A stretch of 37,916 nucleotides of DNA from Rhodospirillaceae bacterium (GTDB lineage: Bacteria; Pseudomonadota; Alphaproteobacteria; SP197), in the NCBI GenBank assembly GCA_002722885.1, contig PBNE01000014.1, forward strand, positions 4,161-42,076, written 5' to 3'. Shown here piece by piece: positions 16,360-25,350 of the stretch. A program made the position numbers and the translations under genes. Positions within the stretch are counted from its first letter, which is position 1. Every line of letters starts with the position of its first letter. Below the pieces are notes generated by a model. It was not told the DNA's origin. It made no database searches and worked only from the letters and a program-made list of their open reading frames with translations.

Positions 16360-17511
16360 TCAGCGCGCAGCCAACACCTTCTTGGGGTCGAAGAACGGCT
16401 TCTCCACCACCGTCACCGGCACCGTTCCGGCTGATGTCACGGCCTCGGCCGTGCTTCCCAGCGCGGCATGGTCGTTCGTGATCATGCCCAGCGCAATGTT
16501 GCGTTCCAGCCGGGGTGAATAGACCGCCGAGCTGACATGGCCGACCGTCTTGCCCGCCACCATCAGCGGCCAGTGTTGGTCGTTGGGGCTGCAGAGCGGC
16601 GCACCGTGAAGCTCCAGCCCGACATGGCGGCGCGACACGCCCTCGTCCCGGATCCGCCTAAGAGTCGCCTTGCCGATGAAATCGGCATCGATGTCCAGGT
16701 TCACCAGCCGGTCGAAACCCAGCTCATAGGGGTTCGTGTTGATGTCCATGTCGGCGACATAACTCAGCATCGCACCTTCGATGCGGCGTATCGTGGAGGT
16801 GTGGCCGGGTTTCAGGCCCAGCAGCCCGCCGGTCGCCATCAGGCGTTCCCAGAGATCGCTGCCGCGGCTGCCGTCACGCAGGAAGACCTCGTAACCCTTC
16901 TCGCTCGACCAGCCCGTGCGCGAGATCACCAGCGGCATGCCGTCGAGTTCGGTCTCGCGCAGCCAGAAGTACTTGAGCTCGTCGATCCAGTCGCCGAACA
17001 CCGCCTTCATGACTACGGTGGATTTCGGCCCCTGGACCTGCAGGGGCGAAACGTCGGGCTCGCGGATCACAACATCCATCCCGGCATGGGTCGCCACGCC
17101 CTTGGCCCACAACAGGCCGTCGCTGTCGGCCAGAGACAGCCAGAAATGGTTTTCGGCCAGGCGCAACAGCACGGGGTCGTTGACGATGCCACCCTCGGCC
17201 GTGGTCAAGAAAACATACTTGCACTGGCCGACCGCGCATTTGGAAAGGTCGCGGGGCGTCAGAAGCTGTGTGAACCATGCGGCGTCCGGCCCGGTGATCT
17301 CGACCTGTCGTTCGACCGCGACGTCGCACAGGATCGCGTCGTTGACGAGGTTCCAGAAGTTCTGCACCGGGTCGCCGAAATCGCGCGGAATGTACATGTG
17401 GTTGTAAACGGAATAGCCCGCCGCACCCCAGCGCTGGGTTGCCTCGAAATAGGGCGATTTGCGCACCTGCGCGCCAAAACCCACCTGCCCGACCTGGTCC
17501 AGCTCCGTCAT
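16360..17511 (-). CDS. GcvT-family aminomethyltransferase, dimethylsulfoniopropionate demethylase (DmdA)-like
   Basis: A 383-residue protein of the tetrahydrofolate-dependent aminomethyltransferase fold. Segments such as YNHMYIP, VERQVEITG, TPRDLSK, GQCKYVFL, GGIVNDPV, NHFWLSLADSDGLLWAKG, SRTGWSSEKGYEVFL and DMDINTNPYELG are those I associate with DmdA and its close non-DmdA relatives, more than with glycine-cleavage GcvT. DmdA transfers a methyl group from DMSP to tetrahydrofolate. Many alphaproteobacterial homologues this similar are not proven DMSP demethylases, so I keep the call generic. Length (DmdA about 370) fits. No dmdBCD genes are visible nearby. It is upstream of the IPNS-like oxygenase on the same strand and divergent from the BisC-type molybdoenzyme. 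Confidence 0.72.
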   Translation of the reverse strand: MTELDQVGQVGFGAQVRKSPYFEATQRWGAAGYSVYNHMYIPRDFGDPVQNFWNLVNDAILCDVAVERQVEITGPDAAWFTQLLTPRDLSKCAVGQCKYVFLTTAEGGIVNDPVLLRLAENHFWLSLADSDGLLWAKGVATHAGMDVVIREPDVSPLQVQGPKSTVVMKAVFGDWIDELKYFWLRETELDGMPLVISRTGWSSEKGYEVFLRDGSRGSDLWERLMATGGLLGLKPGHTSTIRRIEGAMLSYVADMDINTNPYELGFDRLVNLDIDADFIGKATLRRIRDEGVSRRHVGLELHGAPLCSPNDQHWPLMVAGKTVGHVSSAVYSPRLERNIALGMITNDHAALGSTAEAVTSAGTVPVTVVEKPFFDPKKVLAAR

Positions 17512-17989
17512 CGCATCATTCTCTCTGAAACAGCGCGTCTTATGCTGCTGGCCGCCCGTGTTGACAAGATGCCGTCAGGACGATTTTTGCGACGGCGCCC
17601 CCTTGGGATTGCGCAACTTCGGGACGGTCGGAAACGGCAGGAAGGCCAGCAGCGCCGCACCGATGCGTAGCACCGGCATGACCTCTCACAAAGAAATCGT
17701 GGTGATTCTGTTTTCAGCATGACCGGCGGCGTGCTTGCAACAACGTGCCTTGCGGTGTGAACTAACCGGGTCCAAGCAGCAACCGACAACAGACAAGCCT
17801 GACGCCACGTCTCCGACCCCGACGCCACACGATCTCGACCCACCATATCTGGTGTTTGTTTCTGACTTCACGCTACTAGCTATGCGTGCATAGCATTGAA
17901 TTGCGAAAAAACTCCGTGGTCTCCCCTAATCAGCACCGTCAGCGCGACGTCCTGGCGCCTCCCCAGAACCCCATCGCACCGGATCCGAC
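17512..17989. other. 478-base divergent intergenic region
   Basis: This separates the minus-strand DmdA-like gene from the plus-strand BisC-type gene and must hold promoters for both. Apart from a weak short frame at 17575-17679 (minus), I see no gene, RNA, repeat or clear promoter motif. Confidence 0.5.
17575..17679 (-). CDS. Possible 34-residue small protein
   Basis: ATG at 17679 preceded by GAGAGG (short spacer) opens a 34-residue frame with a hydrophobic N-terminal half (VLRIGAALLAFLPF) and a Lys/Ser-rich tail, ending 63 bases before the DmdA-like start. It could be a tiny membrane-associated or leader peptide. There is no homology I recognise and the frame may be chance. Confidence 0.25.
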   Translation of the reverse strand: MPVLRIGAALLAFLPFPTVPKLRNPKGAPSQKSS

Positions 17990-20287
17990 ATGAGCGAGAA
18001 ACTCTCGACTGCCGCCCATTGGGGCATCTACGAAGCCGAATGCGACGCCGACGGCGAGGCCGTGATCCGCCCCCTCGCTGGCGACCCGGACCCCTCCCGG
18101 CTTTCGGACAACCTGGACGATGTGAAGCAGAGCCGCGCGCGCATCGCCACGCCGCTGGTGCGCGAGAGTTACCTGGCAGATGGCCCCGCCAGCCGGGAGC
18201 AGCGAGGCCGCGAGCGCTTCGTGCCGGTCTCATGGGACACGGCGCTCGATCTTGCCGCCACGGCCCTTGAAGACACCCGCAGCCGCCTCGGCAATCAGGG
18301 CATCTACGGCGGCTCCTACGGCTGGGCCTCGGCCGGGCGCTTCCATCACGCCCAGAGCCAGATGAAGCGGTTTCTCAATCTCATCGGCGGTTTCACGGCC
18401 GCCCGGAACACTTATTCGTCGGCCGCCGCCGAGGTGATCATCAATCGCATCCTGGGCGGTGGTGACATGATCAACTCCGGCTTTGACTGGGACGAGATTC
18501 ACGACAACACCGATCTCATGGTCTGTTTCGGCGGCATGCCGCTCAAGAACGCCGCTATCGACCCCGGCTCCACCGGTCCCCACATCGACCGACCGGGATG
18601 GGAACACTGCCTCAAGCGTGGTCTGGAGGTCATCTCGATCTCCCCGATCCGTCACAAGGACGACAACCGGCCCGACGTCGCCTGGCTCGCTCCACGGCCC
18701 AACACCGACACGGCCCTGATGCTGGGCCTCGCCCATTGGCTCATCACACACGACCGGATCGATCGGGACTATCTCGACCGCTGCTGTGTCGGCGCTGACC
18801 GGTTGATCGCCTACATCAACGGCGACAGCGACGGGGTGGTGAAGTCACCAGCCTGGGCGGCGGACATCACGGGCCTCGATGCCGGCACAATCACGGGTCT
18901 CGCCGAACGAATGGCCTCGCAGCGGACGCTCATCGTCATTGCCTGGGCGCTGCAGCGGGCCGACCACGGCGAACAGCCGTTCTGGATGGCTGTGGCACTC
19001 GCCGCCATGCTTGGAGGCCTCGGCAAACCCGGCCAGGGCATCGGCATCGGGCTCGGCACCTTCAACAACTACGGCGCAGGCCGCCTGCCCTTCCGCAATG
19101 CGGCCTTTCCCCAGGGCAAACGCGGCGTCGATGCCTTCATCCCGGTCGCCCGCGTGGCCGACATGCTGCTGAACCCCGGCACCACCATTCCCTATGACGG
19201 CCAGCAGATCACCTTCCCCGAGATCGGGACCGTGTGGTGGACCGGCGGCAATCCCTTCCATCACCACCAGGACCTGCACCGCCTGTGCGAGGCCCTGCGT
19301 CGGCCGGATACCGTGATAGTCAACGACAGCCTGTTCCAGCCAACCTGCCGTCTGGCCGATATCGTGCTGCCCGCCACGACCTTCCTGGAACGCAACGACT
19401 GGGCCGCCAGCGCCCATGGCGGGTTCTTCACGCCCATGCACAAGCTCAGCGAGGTCCAGGGCGACGCGCGCAACGACCACGACATCTTTACCGCCACGGC
19501 CGACCGCTTCGGGGTCCGTGATGCCTTCACCGAAGGCCGCGACGAGATGGGCTGGATCCGTCATATGTGGGGGATCACACGCGACAACGCACGCCGCGCC
19601 GGCCGCGAACTCCCGGATTTCGAGACCTTCTGGACCGGCGGACCGCTCTCCCTGCCGGTCGACAATGACAGCTCCGGCAAGCTGATCCGCCAGCGCGCCG
19701 ATCCTGAGGCGCATCCTTTGCGTACGCCCAGCGGCAAGATCGAACTCTACAGCGAAACCATCGCCGGTTTCGGCTACGACGATTGCCCCGGCCACCCTGC
19801 CTGGGTCGAGCCTCATGATTGGCTCGGCAGCGATGAGGCCAGAATTACTCCGCTCCACCTGATGTCGGACCAGCCCACGGGCCGTCTCCACAGCCAACTT
19901 GATCCCGGCAAAGCCAGCCAGGCGACCAAGCGTCGCGGCCGCGAACCTGTGCTGATCAACCCCGACGATGCCGCAGCCCGTGGCATCGAAGACGGCGACA
20001 TCGTGCGTCTCTACAACCGCCGCGGCGCCGCTCTGGGCACGGCCGTCGTCTCCGACCGCATCCGGCCGGGCGTGATCAACATGGCAACCGGGTCCTGGTT
20101 CGATGCCGAAGACCCCGGCAACCCGGCCAGTCTGGAACGTCATGGCAATCCCAATGTCCTGACCCGGGACCGGGGTTGTTCCAGTCTCAGCCAGGGGCCG
20201 TCGTGCAATTCGGCGCTGGTCGAATGCGAGAAGTTCACCGGCAATCTGCCGGCGATGCAAGCCTATGAAATCCCGCTTGCCACCTAG
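17990..20287 (+). CDS. Molybdopterin oxidoreductase of the biotin sulfoxide/TMAO/DMSO reductase type (BisC/TorA-like)
   Basis: A 765-residue bis-MGD enzyme of the type III DMSO reductase group. The N-terminus starts with AHWGIYEAECDADGE and has no [4Fe-4S] cysteines, as in BisC, TorA and DorA. The segment GIYGGSYGWASAGRFHHAQSQ carries the Ser expected to ligate Mo. Later motifs include GNPFHHHQD and DIVLPATTFLERND, with the C-terminal cofactor domain at VLINPDDAAARGIEDGD. Length matches BisC (about 770). No Tat or Sec signal is present, so it is cytoplasmic and BisC-like rather than periplasmic TorA-like. It likely reduces an S- or N-oxide such as methionine, biotin or dimethyl sulfoxide. It sits divergently beside the DmdA-like gene, supporting an organosulfur theme by inference. 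Confidence 0.9.
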   Translation: MSEKLSTAAHWGIYEAECDADGEAVIRPLAGDPDPSRLSDNLDDVKQSRARIATPLVRESYLADGPASREQRGRERFVPVSWDTALDLAATALEDTRSRLGNQGIYGGSYGWASAGRFHHAQSQMKRFLNLIGGFTAARNTYSSAAAEVIINRILGGGDMINSGFDWDEIHDNTDLMVCFGGMPLKNAAIDPGSTGPHIDRPGWEHCLKRGLEVISISPIRHKDDNRPDVAWLAPRPNTDTALMLGLAHWLITHDRIDRDYLDRCCVGADRLIAYINGDSDGVVKSPAWAADITGLDAGTITGLAERMASQRTLIVIAWALQRADHGEQPFWMAVALAAMLGGLGKPGQGIGIGLGTFNNYGAGRLPFRNAAFPQGKRGVDAFIPVARVADMLLNPGTTIPYDGQQITFPEIGTVWWTGGNPFHHHQDLHRLCEALRRPDTVIVNDSLFQPTCRLADIVLPATTFLERNDWAASAHGGFFTPMHKLSEVQGDARNDHDIFTATADRFGVRDAFTEGRDEMGWIRHMWGITRDNARRAGRELPDFETFWTGGPLSLPVDNDSSGKLIRQRADPEAHPLRTPSGKIELYSETIAGFGYDDCPGHPAWVEPHDWLGSDEARITPLHLMSDQPTGRLHSQLDPGKASQATKRRGREPVLINPDDAAARGIEDGDIVRLYNRRGAALGTAVVSDRIRPGVINMATGSWFDAEDPGNPASLERHGNPNVLTRDRGCSSLSQGPSCNSALVECEKFTGNLPAMQAYEIPLAT

Positions 20288-20459
20288 GAACGCACTGGTG
20301 AAGCGCGGAATGCACGGTTCGACCCGAATCTGTCTGACAAAGGCATTGCCTTTTAGCCGTCAACACGGTCTGCTAGGACCATCTGCGGTGGAGACGGCTC
20401 CGCGAATGGGCCGGCTCGACTGTTTTGTTGAATCGAACACGGGGTAGGGTGTCAGCGCG

Positions 20460-21338
20460 ATGTGGATCGGAATTCTCGTACTTATCACCTTTAGCTTTTG
20501 TGCTGTGGCCTGCCTGGTCATCTCCATCCGCGGCGCGATGAGGCGCCAGTGGCACGTTTTCGTGGCGCTTCTGATTCCGGCTCTGGCGATCGGCGGCACC
20601 ATCTTCGACATGGTGGCCAAGCCACTGTCCTATGAAATCTTCGGTAATCCGCACCTCGAGGACGTCCCCGAGGGCGCCAAGCCCCTGACTGATGACGACC
20701 TGATCGCCAACTACAACGGCATGTCCGTCTTCGGTCTGGAATATCTTGAGGATACCGAGGAGTTCGTCACCTTCGACGAAACCTACAACGATCAGGGCGG
20801 CTTCAAGGGCCGCAACTCCAACGGCAGCAAGTGGTCGGGCGGTTGGGACCCGATCGAGAACCAGCTCTGCACCACACTGGGCCAGGAGACGGCCTGCTAC
20901 GACGTCTTCCAGGACGGCGACTTCTTCTACGAGGCCAACCACCGCAACGAAATCGTGAACCGCTATCGTGCCGTTCCCTATGCCATGGAATCCCCGAAAG
21001 AAGCCGTGGCGTTGAGTGAAGCCACGCTGGGTATCGTGGTTCCGGGCCATACCCTTTCGGGCGAACTGCAGCAGTACATGGATGAGCCCTACTTCAGCGC
21101 CAGCTTTGCCGCCGACAGCGATGTCGTCACGGTGGCGCGCAGCAACGAAGCAGGCGGCTCGGGCAGCGAAGAGACCGGCACCTACCGTATCGAGCTAGTC
21201 GAAGAGATCGGCAAGCTCTGCCTCGCCGGTGTCATGTACATCCCTGACGAGTGCTTCACGCTGGTGCCCTCGGCCAACGGCTTTGATCTTGTGCGCGAGA
21301 AAGGCCGCGTCGTCGCCATCGTGACCACGCTAGAGTGA
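20460..21338 (+). CDS. Membrane-anchored protein of unknown function with two repeated Cys-containing modules
   Basis: A 292-residue protein with two N-terminal hydrophobic segments (about residues 2-24 and 35-52), then a soluble region. Two similar modules can be seen. One follows DDLIANYNG and has W...LCTTLGQETACYDVF and a DGDFFY strand. The other follows LSGELQQYMDEPYFSASF and has YRIELVEEIGKLCLAGVMYIPDECFTLV. The shared pattern (GxW/Y ... LC ... C ... aromatic) resembles DUF995-like domains, with two Cys per module that may form a disulfide in the periplasm. The frame at 21380-22235 encodes a paralogue. Function unknown. Confidence 0.7.
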   Translation: MWIGILVLITFSFCAVACLVISIRGAMRRQWHVFVALLIPALAIGGTIFDMVAKPLSYEIFGNPHLEDVPEGAKPLTDDDLIANYNGMSVFGLEYLEDTEEFVTFDETYNDQGGFKGRNSNGSKWSGGWDPIENQLCTTLGQETACYDVFQDGDFFYEANHRNEIVNRYRAVPYAMESPKEAVALSEATLGIVVPGHTLSGELQQYMDEPYFSASFAADSDVVTVARSNEAGGSGSEETGTYRIELVEEIGKLCLAGVMYIPDECFTLVPSANGFDLVREKGRVVAIVTTLE

Positions 21339-21379
21339 TCGTCCGCTCCGGATATCGCTGAACAGGCGTCCGGGCTGCC

Positions 21380-22235
21380 GTGGACTTCCATACCGCAATG
21401 GCCGTTCTGGCCTTCCTGCTCGCGGCCGCCCCGGTGGCTGTGCTTACCCGATGTGTCGTGCGAAAACGCTGGCTGCCAGCCGGCCTGATCGCCCTGCCTT
21501 CGAAGATGTCAGGACCGGCGACGAGTCCGCCCAGCTTCCGGACAGTGCGGCGCAACTCAGCGGAGCGGATCTCAAGGCCGTCTACAACGGCCTGACACAC
21601 CGCAGCACGCAATACGATGCCCAGCGCGAACAGTGGATACGCTACGAGGAAGATCACCGTGCCGACGGGCACATCGTCGGCCTCGGGGGGCCGCTTGACG
21701 GCGCCTTCATCTGGGCCTGGAACGGCACATGGGCTGTCGAGGGCGAAGAGATCTGCCGCACCTACGGCGACCGCTTCCACTGCGGGCACGTCTTCGCACT
21801 GGACGACGGCTACGCCGGGTCGACAGCAGCGGTCGGGCCGACCAGCGCTTCCGCATCATGGCCCAGCCACTCCACATCACAGACGCCGGCATGCAGCTCG
21901 ACGCCGCGACCATCATCTCGGAACTCAGCGGTCATGAGATCATGGGCGAGCTGCTGCTCCATGACGGCAATCCCGTCTTCCACGCGCACTTCCGTGGCAG
22001 CGACGACGATCTCTTCGTTCAGCGCGGCCAGAGCCATGACCATTACGCGGACTTCGAAGAAGGCCTGTGGCACCTTGAGGGCGACCGGCTCTGTTTCAGC
22101 AACGCCTTCGACGTCATCGATGGCTGCTTCAGTCTGCACCGCGACGGTGACATCTATGTCCTGGGCCGAGATGACGGCCGCATCGTCTGGGCGGGCGTCC
22201 ACGATGAAGCCTATGACCAGAAGATCGCCGAATGA
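21380..22235 (+). pseudogene. Frameshifted paralogue of the preceding membrane-anchored protein
   Basis: GTG at 21380 begins a hydrophobic segment (MAVLAFLLAAAPVAVL). Homology to the gene at 20460 then continues in a second frame from about 21495 (FEDVRTGDES, ADLKAVYNG, EEICRTYGDRFHCGHVFALDDGYAG). From about 21820 it continues in a third frame (VDSSGRADQRFRIMAQPL, then ISELSGHEIMGELLLHDG to the stop at 22235). Both shifts are equivalent to one missing base, in a C run near 21493 and a G run near 21819. Restoring them gives one continuous protein of about 285 residues with two Cys modules, collinear with the upstream gene. It is either a decayed tandem duplicate or one with two homopolymer read errors. 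The last part could be translated separately from ATG 21858. Confidence 0.65.
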
Positions 22236-22299
22236 CATCGCGTCACGCTTGACAGGCCGTGCCCGCACCACATAAGACGACGCCCTTCCCAACCACGGT

Positions 22300-22374
22300 G
22301 GGCGCATAGCTCAGCGGGAGAGCACTGTCTTCACACGGCAGGGGTCGCTGGTTCAATCCCAGCTGCGCCCACCA
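22300..22374 (+). tRNA. tRNA-Val (anticodon CAC), CCA encoded
   Basis: It folds as a full cloverleaf: acceptor GGGCGCA pairs with TGCGCCC, D stem GCTC/GAGC, anticodon stem CTGTC/GGCAG with one T-G pair, seven-base loop TTCACAC (anticodon CAC, reading GUG), T stem GCTGG/CCAGC with TTCAATC loop, discriminator A and encoded CCA. T54-T55-C56 is present. This supports a valine tRNA. Confidence 0.93.
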
Positions 22375-22600
22375 CCTAAATCCTCATTATAAGATCTTTT
22401 TCGCGATCAACGCGGGCAGAGAGTTCTATCGCCAGTCCATGCGGGTAACGCCAAGGGTAACAACCACGGCTTCGAAACCACATCTTGCACCATCTTCGCT
22501 CACGCTGGACGCCGGTGGGCAGGTAAACTCTGCCCCCTGCCTCGACACGGAATCGATGTGCGCGGTCGGCAACGCAACAACAATCGTCAAGGTGGTTTCC

Positions 22601-22816
22601 TCAGACGTGGGCGTGTGCCGCCTGCCGCTTCTCCGGCTCCTTCCCGCCCGACAATGCCCAGACGAGAAGCACCAGCCAGCCCACGAAAGTCCAGCCAAAG
22701 AAGAGGTTGAGCAAGAAGATTAGCGTCGAGCACGGATGCTTTCGTCGGCTCGCGATCAACGCGCGAGCGAACACGAGCGCGAAGACACCAGCGACGAGCG
22801 CGACCAGACCCACCAA
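22601..22816 (-). CDS. Small membrane protein resembling the superinfection immunity (Imm_superinfect) family
   Basis: At least 71 residues, with two hydrophobic segments. The core STLIFLLNLFFGWTFVGWLVLLVWALSG closely follows the pattern of the superinfection-immunity membrane domain, which is widespread in bacteria outside phages. GTG 22816 or TTG 22819 is the available start. The open frame extends upstream to about 22939 (reading IFDAVNKLRRFVDLPAG), and that stretch may belong to the protein, but no standard start is found there. It is convergent with the tRNA and divergent from the P450 gene. A role in phage exclusion is only a family label. Confidence 0.55.
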   Translation of the reverse strand: MVGLVALVAGVFALVFARALIASRRKHPCSTLIFLLNLFFGWTFVGWLVLLVWALSGGKEPEKRQAAHAHV

Positions 22817-22969
22817 CCCCAGCAGTCCCGCAGGCAGATCGACGAATCGTCGCAGCTTGTTGACCGCATCAAAAATTTCTTCCGCCTCTAGAACAGATCG
22901 CGTTGAGTCGGCGGCGACAGCAAGACAGACTTGGCGCGTAGATCGGATTTAGCAGGAGTGCGCAACAAG

Positions 22970-24196
22970 ATGACGGAGTGCCTCGACGACATCTGTCTGG
23001 CAGAACCCTCCTTCTGGAAACGGGCTGACAAGCACGACGTGTTTCGGCGTTTCCGGCAGGAACGTCCTGTTGCATGGCAGACTGTACCGGGCCGCGAGGG
23101 TGGCTACTGGTCGGTATCATGCCATGCTGATACCCGGCGCATCACCAAGGACCCGGGGCTTTTTTCCTCACACTTTGGCACCGGTATGGCCGTCGACGAC
23201 CCCGCCTTCGCGTACGATATGGGTGGCATGCTCAACCGTGACGCACCGCTCCACCCCAGATTGCGCAGGATCGTGGCCAAGGTCTTCACGCCCCGCCTGC
23301 TGAAAGACCTCGAAGCCGACATGGCCGCGAGCGCACGAAGGATCGTTGCCGATGTTTCCGAACGGGGCAGTTGCGACTTCGCCTCAGACGTCGCCAATCG
23401 TATGCCGATGGCCGTGATCTGCGACATGCTTGGCGTGCCCGAAGGTGACCGGGCCGAACTGCAGCGGCTCACGCTTCAAGCCCTGGGATACGGCGATGAG
23501 AGTGTGGGCGATGCCTCGGATGCCCTTGAGGCGTTTTATGCGCTCAACGCCTATGGTGAAGCACTGGGCCGCAATCGGCGAGACAATCCGTCGGATGACC
23601 TTATGTCGATGCTGACCGCGGCGGAAGTCGACGGCGATGCTCTCACCGATCATGACATCGGTGTCTACTTCCAACTCCTGATCACCGCAGGCATCGAAAC
23701 AACAGCCAGTTCGATCGCACAGGGCATGAGCTTCCTCGCCGCCTACCCGGATCAATGGCGCGACTGGCGCGAGAACTTCGAAGAGCTCGCGCCGACCGCC
23801 CTCGAAGAGCTCGTCCGCTACTCCACCCCAGTCGTCCATTTCGGACGCACCGTCATGCGCGATTGTGCGATCGGCGGGCAGTCCATGGCCGAAGGCGACC
23901 AGGTTGTCTTCTGGTACTGCTCGGCCAACCGCGACGAAGCCGTGTTTGACGATCCCGATCGCTTTGAGCTGCGCCGCACACCGAACGATCATGTCGGTTA
24001 TGGCGGCGGTGGACCACACCACTGCATTGGCATGCATCTGGCCCGACGCGAGATGTATCACTTCTTCAAGGAACTCTTTGCGACCCTGCCGGACCTCGAG
24101 ATTGATCTCGACGGCATGCAGCAGATCAACGGACTCTTCATCAACGGTATGCGCAGCCTGCCTTGCCGCTTCACCCCGGTGCGGATCGAACCATGA
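22970..24196 (+). CDS. Cytochrome P450
   Basis: A 408-residue soluble bacterial P450 that would hydroxylate a small molecule using electrons from a ferredoxin or flavodoxin partner, none of which is adjacent. The I-helix oxygen-binding motif is AGIETT, the K-helix ExxR is EELVR, and the haem loop GYGGGGPHHCIGMHLAR places the axial ligand at Cys352, with Tyr in place of the usual first Phe. ATG 22970 has AGGAG upstream; an in-frame GTG at 22958 is too close to that site. It overlaps the downstream SDR by ATGA, so the two form an operon; hydroxylation then dehydrogenation is a plausible sequence. Substrate unknown. Confidence 0.92.
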   Translation: MTECLDDICLAEPSFWKRADKHDVFRRFRQERPVAWQTVPGREGGYWSVSCHADTRRITKDPGLFSSHFGTGMAVDDPAFAYDMGGMLNRDAPLHPRLRRIVAKVFTPRLLKDLEADMAASARRIVADVSERGSCDFASDVANRMPMAVICDMLGVPEGDRAELQRLTLQALGYGDESVGDASDALEAFYALNAYGEALGRNRRDNPSDDLMSMLTAAEVDGDALTDHDIGVYFQLLITAGIETTASSIAQGMSFLAAYPDQWRDWRENFEELAPTALEELVRYSTPVVHFGRTVMRDCAIGGQSMAEGDQVVFWYCSANRDEAVFDDPDRFELRRTPNDHVGYGGGGPHHCIGMHLARREMYHFFKELFATLPDLEIDLDGMQQINGLFINGMRSLPCRFTPVRIEP

Positions 24197-25017
24197 GTTT
24201 CGAGGACAAGACCCTTGTTGTGACCGGTACTGCCTCAGGTATAGGCGCGGCAACTTCTGCCCTCCTTATCGAGAGAGGCGCCCATGTGATCGGCCTGGAT
24301 CTGGACGAGGGTGATGGACCGGCCAGCAACTTTGTCCGCTGCGACCTGTCAAACCCTGCAGAGATCGACAACGCCATTGCCAAGATCGACCGGCCCCTGC
24401 ACGGCCTCGCGAATGTCGCCGGGGTTCCCGGCAGCACCTCTGGCGAGACCGTCATGCGAGTCAATGTTCTGGGGTTACGTCACCTCACCGAAGCACTGCT
24501 TCCCCGCCTTGAAGCGGGCAGCGCCGTCGTGCATGTGGCATCGGGCGCAGGCGCCGGATGGCGGGAAAGGTTGGCTCCGATCCGCACCCTCCTGCAGTGC
24601 CGAAGCTTTGACGACGGTCTGGCATGGGTGCGTGACCATCCCATGGACGGCCCCGAAGCCTACAACTTCTCCAAAGAGGTTGTGATCGTATACGCGCTCG
24701 CCGGCTCCATGCTGGCCCGTCCCCACGGCGTTCGCAGCCTTTCGATCAGTCCCGGCGCGGTGGAAACACCGATCCTGAAGGACTTCTACGACACCATGGG
24801 CAAGGACATTCTGGATCGACTGAAGGAACAGTCCGGAGGCCGGAACGGCACACCCGACGACATCGCGCGGATTATCGCCTTTGCACTGTCGGATGATGCG
24901 GCCTGGTTGAACGGTACCGACATCGGTGCTGATGGCGGCAGCGAGGTCGCTCTGAGTTTCGATCTCGTGGAAACCTCAGCTACCGATGCGGTCGACGCGT
25001 TTTTCGGGAGAGGCTAG
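24193..25017 (+). CDS. SDR family oxidoreductase, coniferyl-alcohol-dehydrogenase-like group
   Basis: A 274-residue SDR starting at the ATGA overlap with the P450 stop. The cofactor loop is TGTASGIG, and NVAGVPGS replaces the usual NNAG. Catalytic Ser is in VASGAG, and Tyr/Lys in YNFSKE. The layout, with ETVMRVNVLGLRHLTEALLPRL, the long insert before the active site, and SPGAVETPILKDF, resembles SDRs named coniferyl-alcohol or 3-alpha-hydroxysteroid dehydrogenase. The likely reaction is oxidation of a hydroxyl, perhaps one introduced by the P450. Tail residues after GADGGSEVAL are longer than average. Stop TAG overlaps the end of the convergent small gene at 25014. Confidence 0.87.
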   Translation: MSFEDKTLVVTGTASGIGAATSALLIERGAHVIGLDLDEGDGPASNFVRCDLSNPAEIDNAIAKIDRPLHGLANVAGVPGSTSGETVMRVNVLGLRHLTEALLPRLEAGSAVVHVASGAGAGWRERLAPIRTLLQCRSFDDGLAWVRDHPMDGPEAYNFSKEVVIVYALAGSMLARPHGVRSLSISPGAVETPILKDFYDTMGKDILDRLKEQSGGRNGTPDDIARIIAFALSDDAAWLNGTDIGADGGSEVALSFDLVETSATDAVDAFFGRG

Positions 25018-25223
25018 GACCGTTCGCGGTCGGCCACGACTTCTTTGAGATCCTCATTGAACATGTCTTCGAGTTCCTTGATCCACTGTTTGTTGTCTTC
25101 AGCCATCCGCTGCATATCACCAGCCATCTCACGCTGACGGAAAAGGCGTTCGACGTCGTGATCCCGGGATGTCTCCACGGTCCGTATGCTCTCGCGCTTG
25201 CTGAGACCACGATCCTCAAGCAC
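25014..25223 (-). CDS. Small charged protein of unknown function
   Basis: A 69-residue acidic/basic helical protein (from GTG 25223) with SKRESIRTVETSRDHDVERLF and a coiled-coil-like C-terminal half (KQWIKELEDMFNEDL). It is preceded in frame by TAG at about 25239 and no ATG is available, so the start is uncertain. It overlaps the SDR stop by four bases in convergent orientation. No family recognised. Composition and open frame make it a reasonable but unproven gene. Confidence 0.4.
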   Translation of the reverse strand: MLEDRGLSKRESIRTVETSRDHDVERLFRQREMAGDMQRMAEDNKQWIKELEDMFNEDLKEVVADRERS

Positions 25224-25350
25224 TAGCCGTGGCGTCAGGTTCTAGCTGACCTGCGCCCCACGGGCTTGCGGCAACTGACCACGCCGCGTATACGCCGCGC
25301 AACACGATCAATCCTCACATCCGAACCGCTCGGGAATGGGCAGCGCCACC

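Noticed and set aside
18845..20260. Long minus-strand frame opposite the BisC-type gene
   Set aside because: Antisense shadow of high-GC coding sequence with no recognisable motifs.
22375..22600. Mobile-element or att site beside the tRNA-Val
   Set aside because: No repeat of the tRNA 3' end, integrase or inverted repeats were seen in the window.
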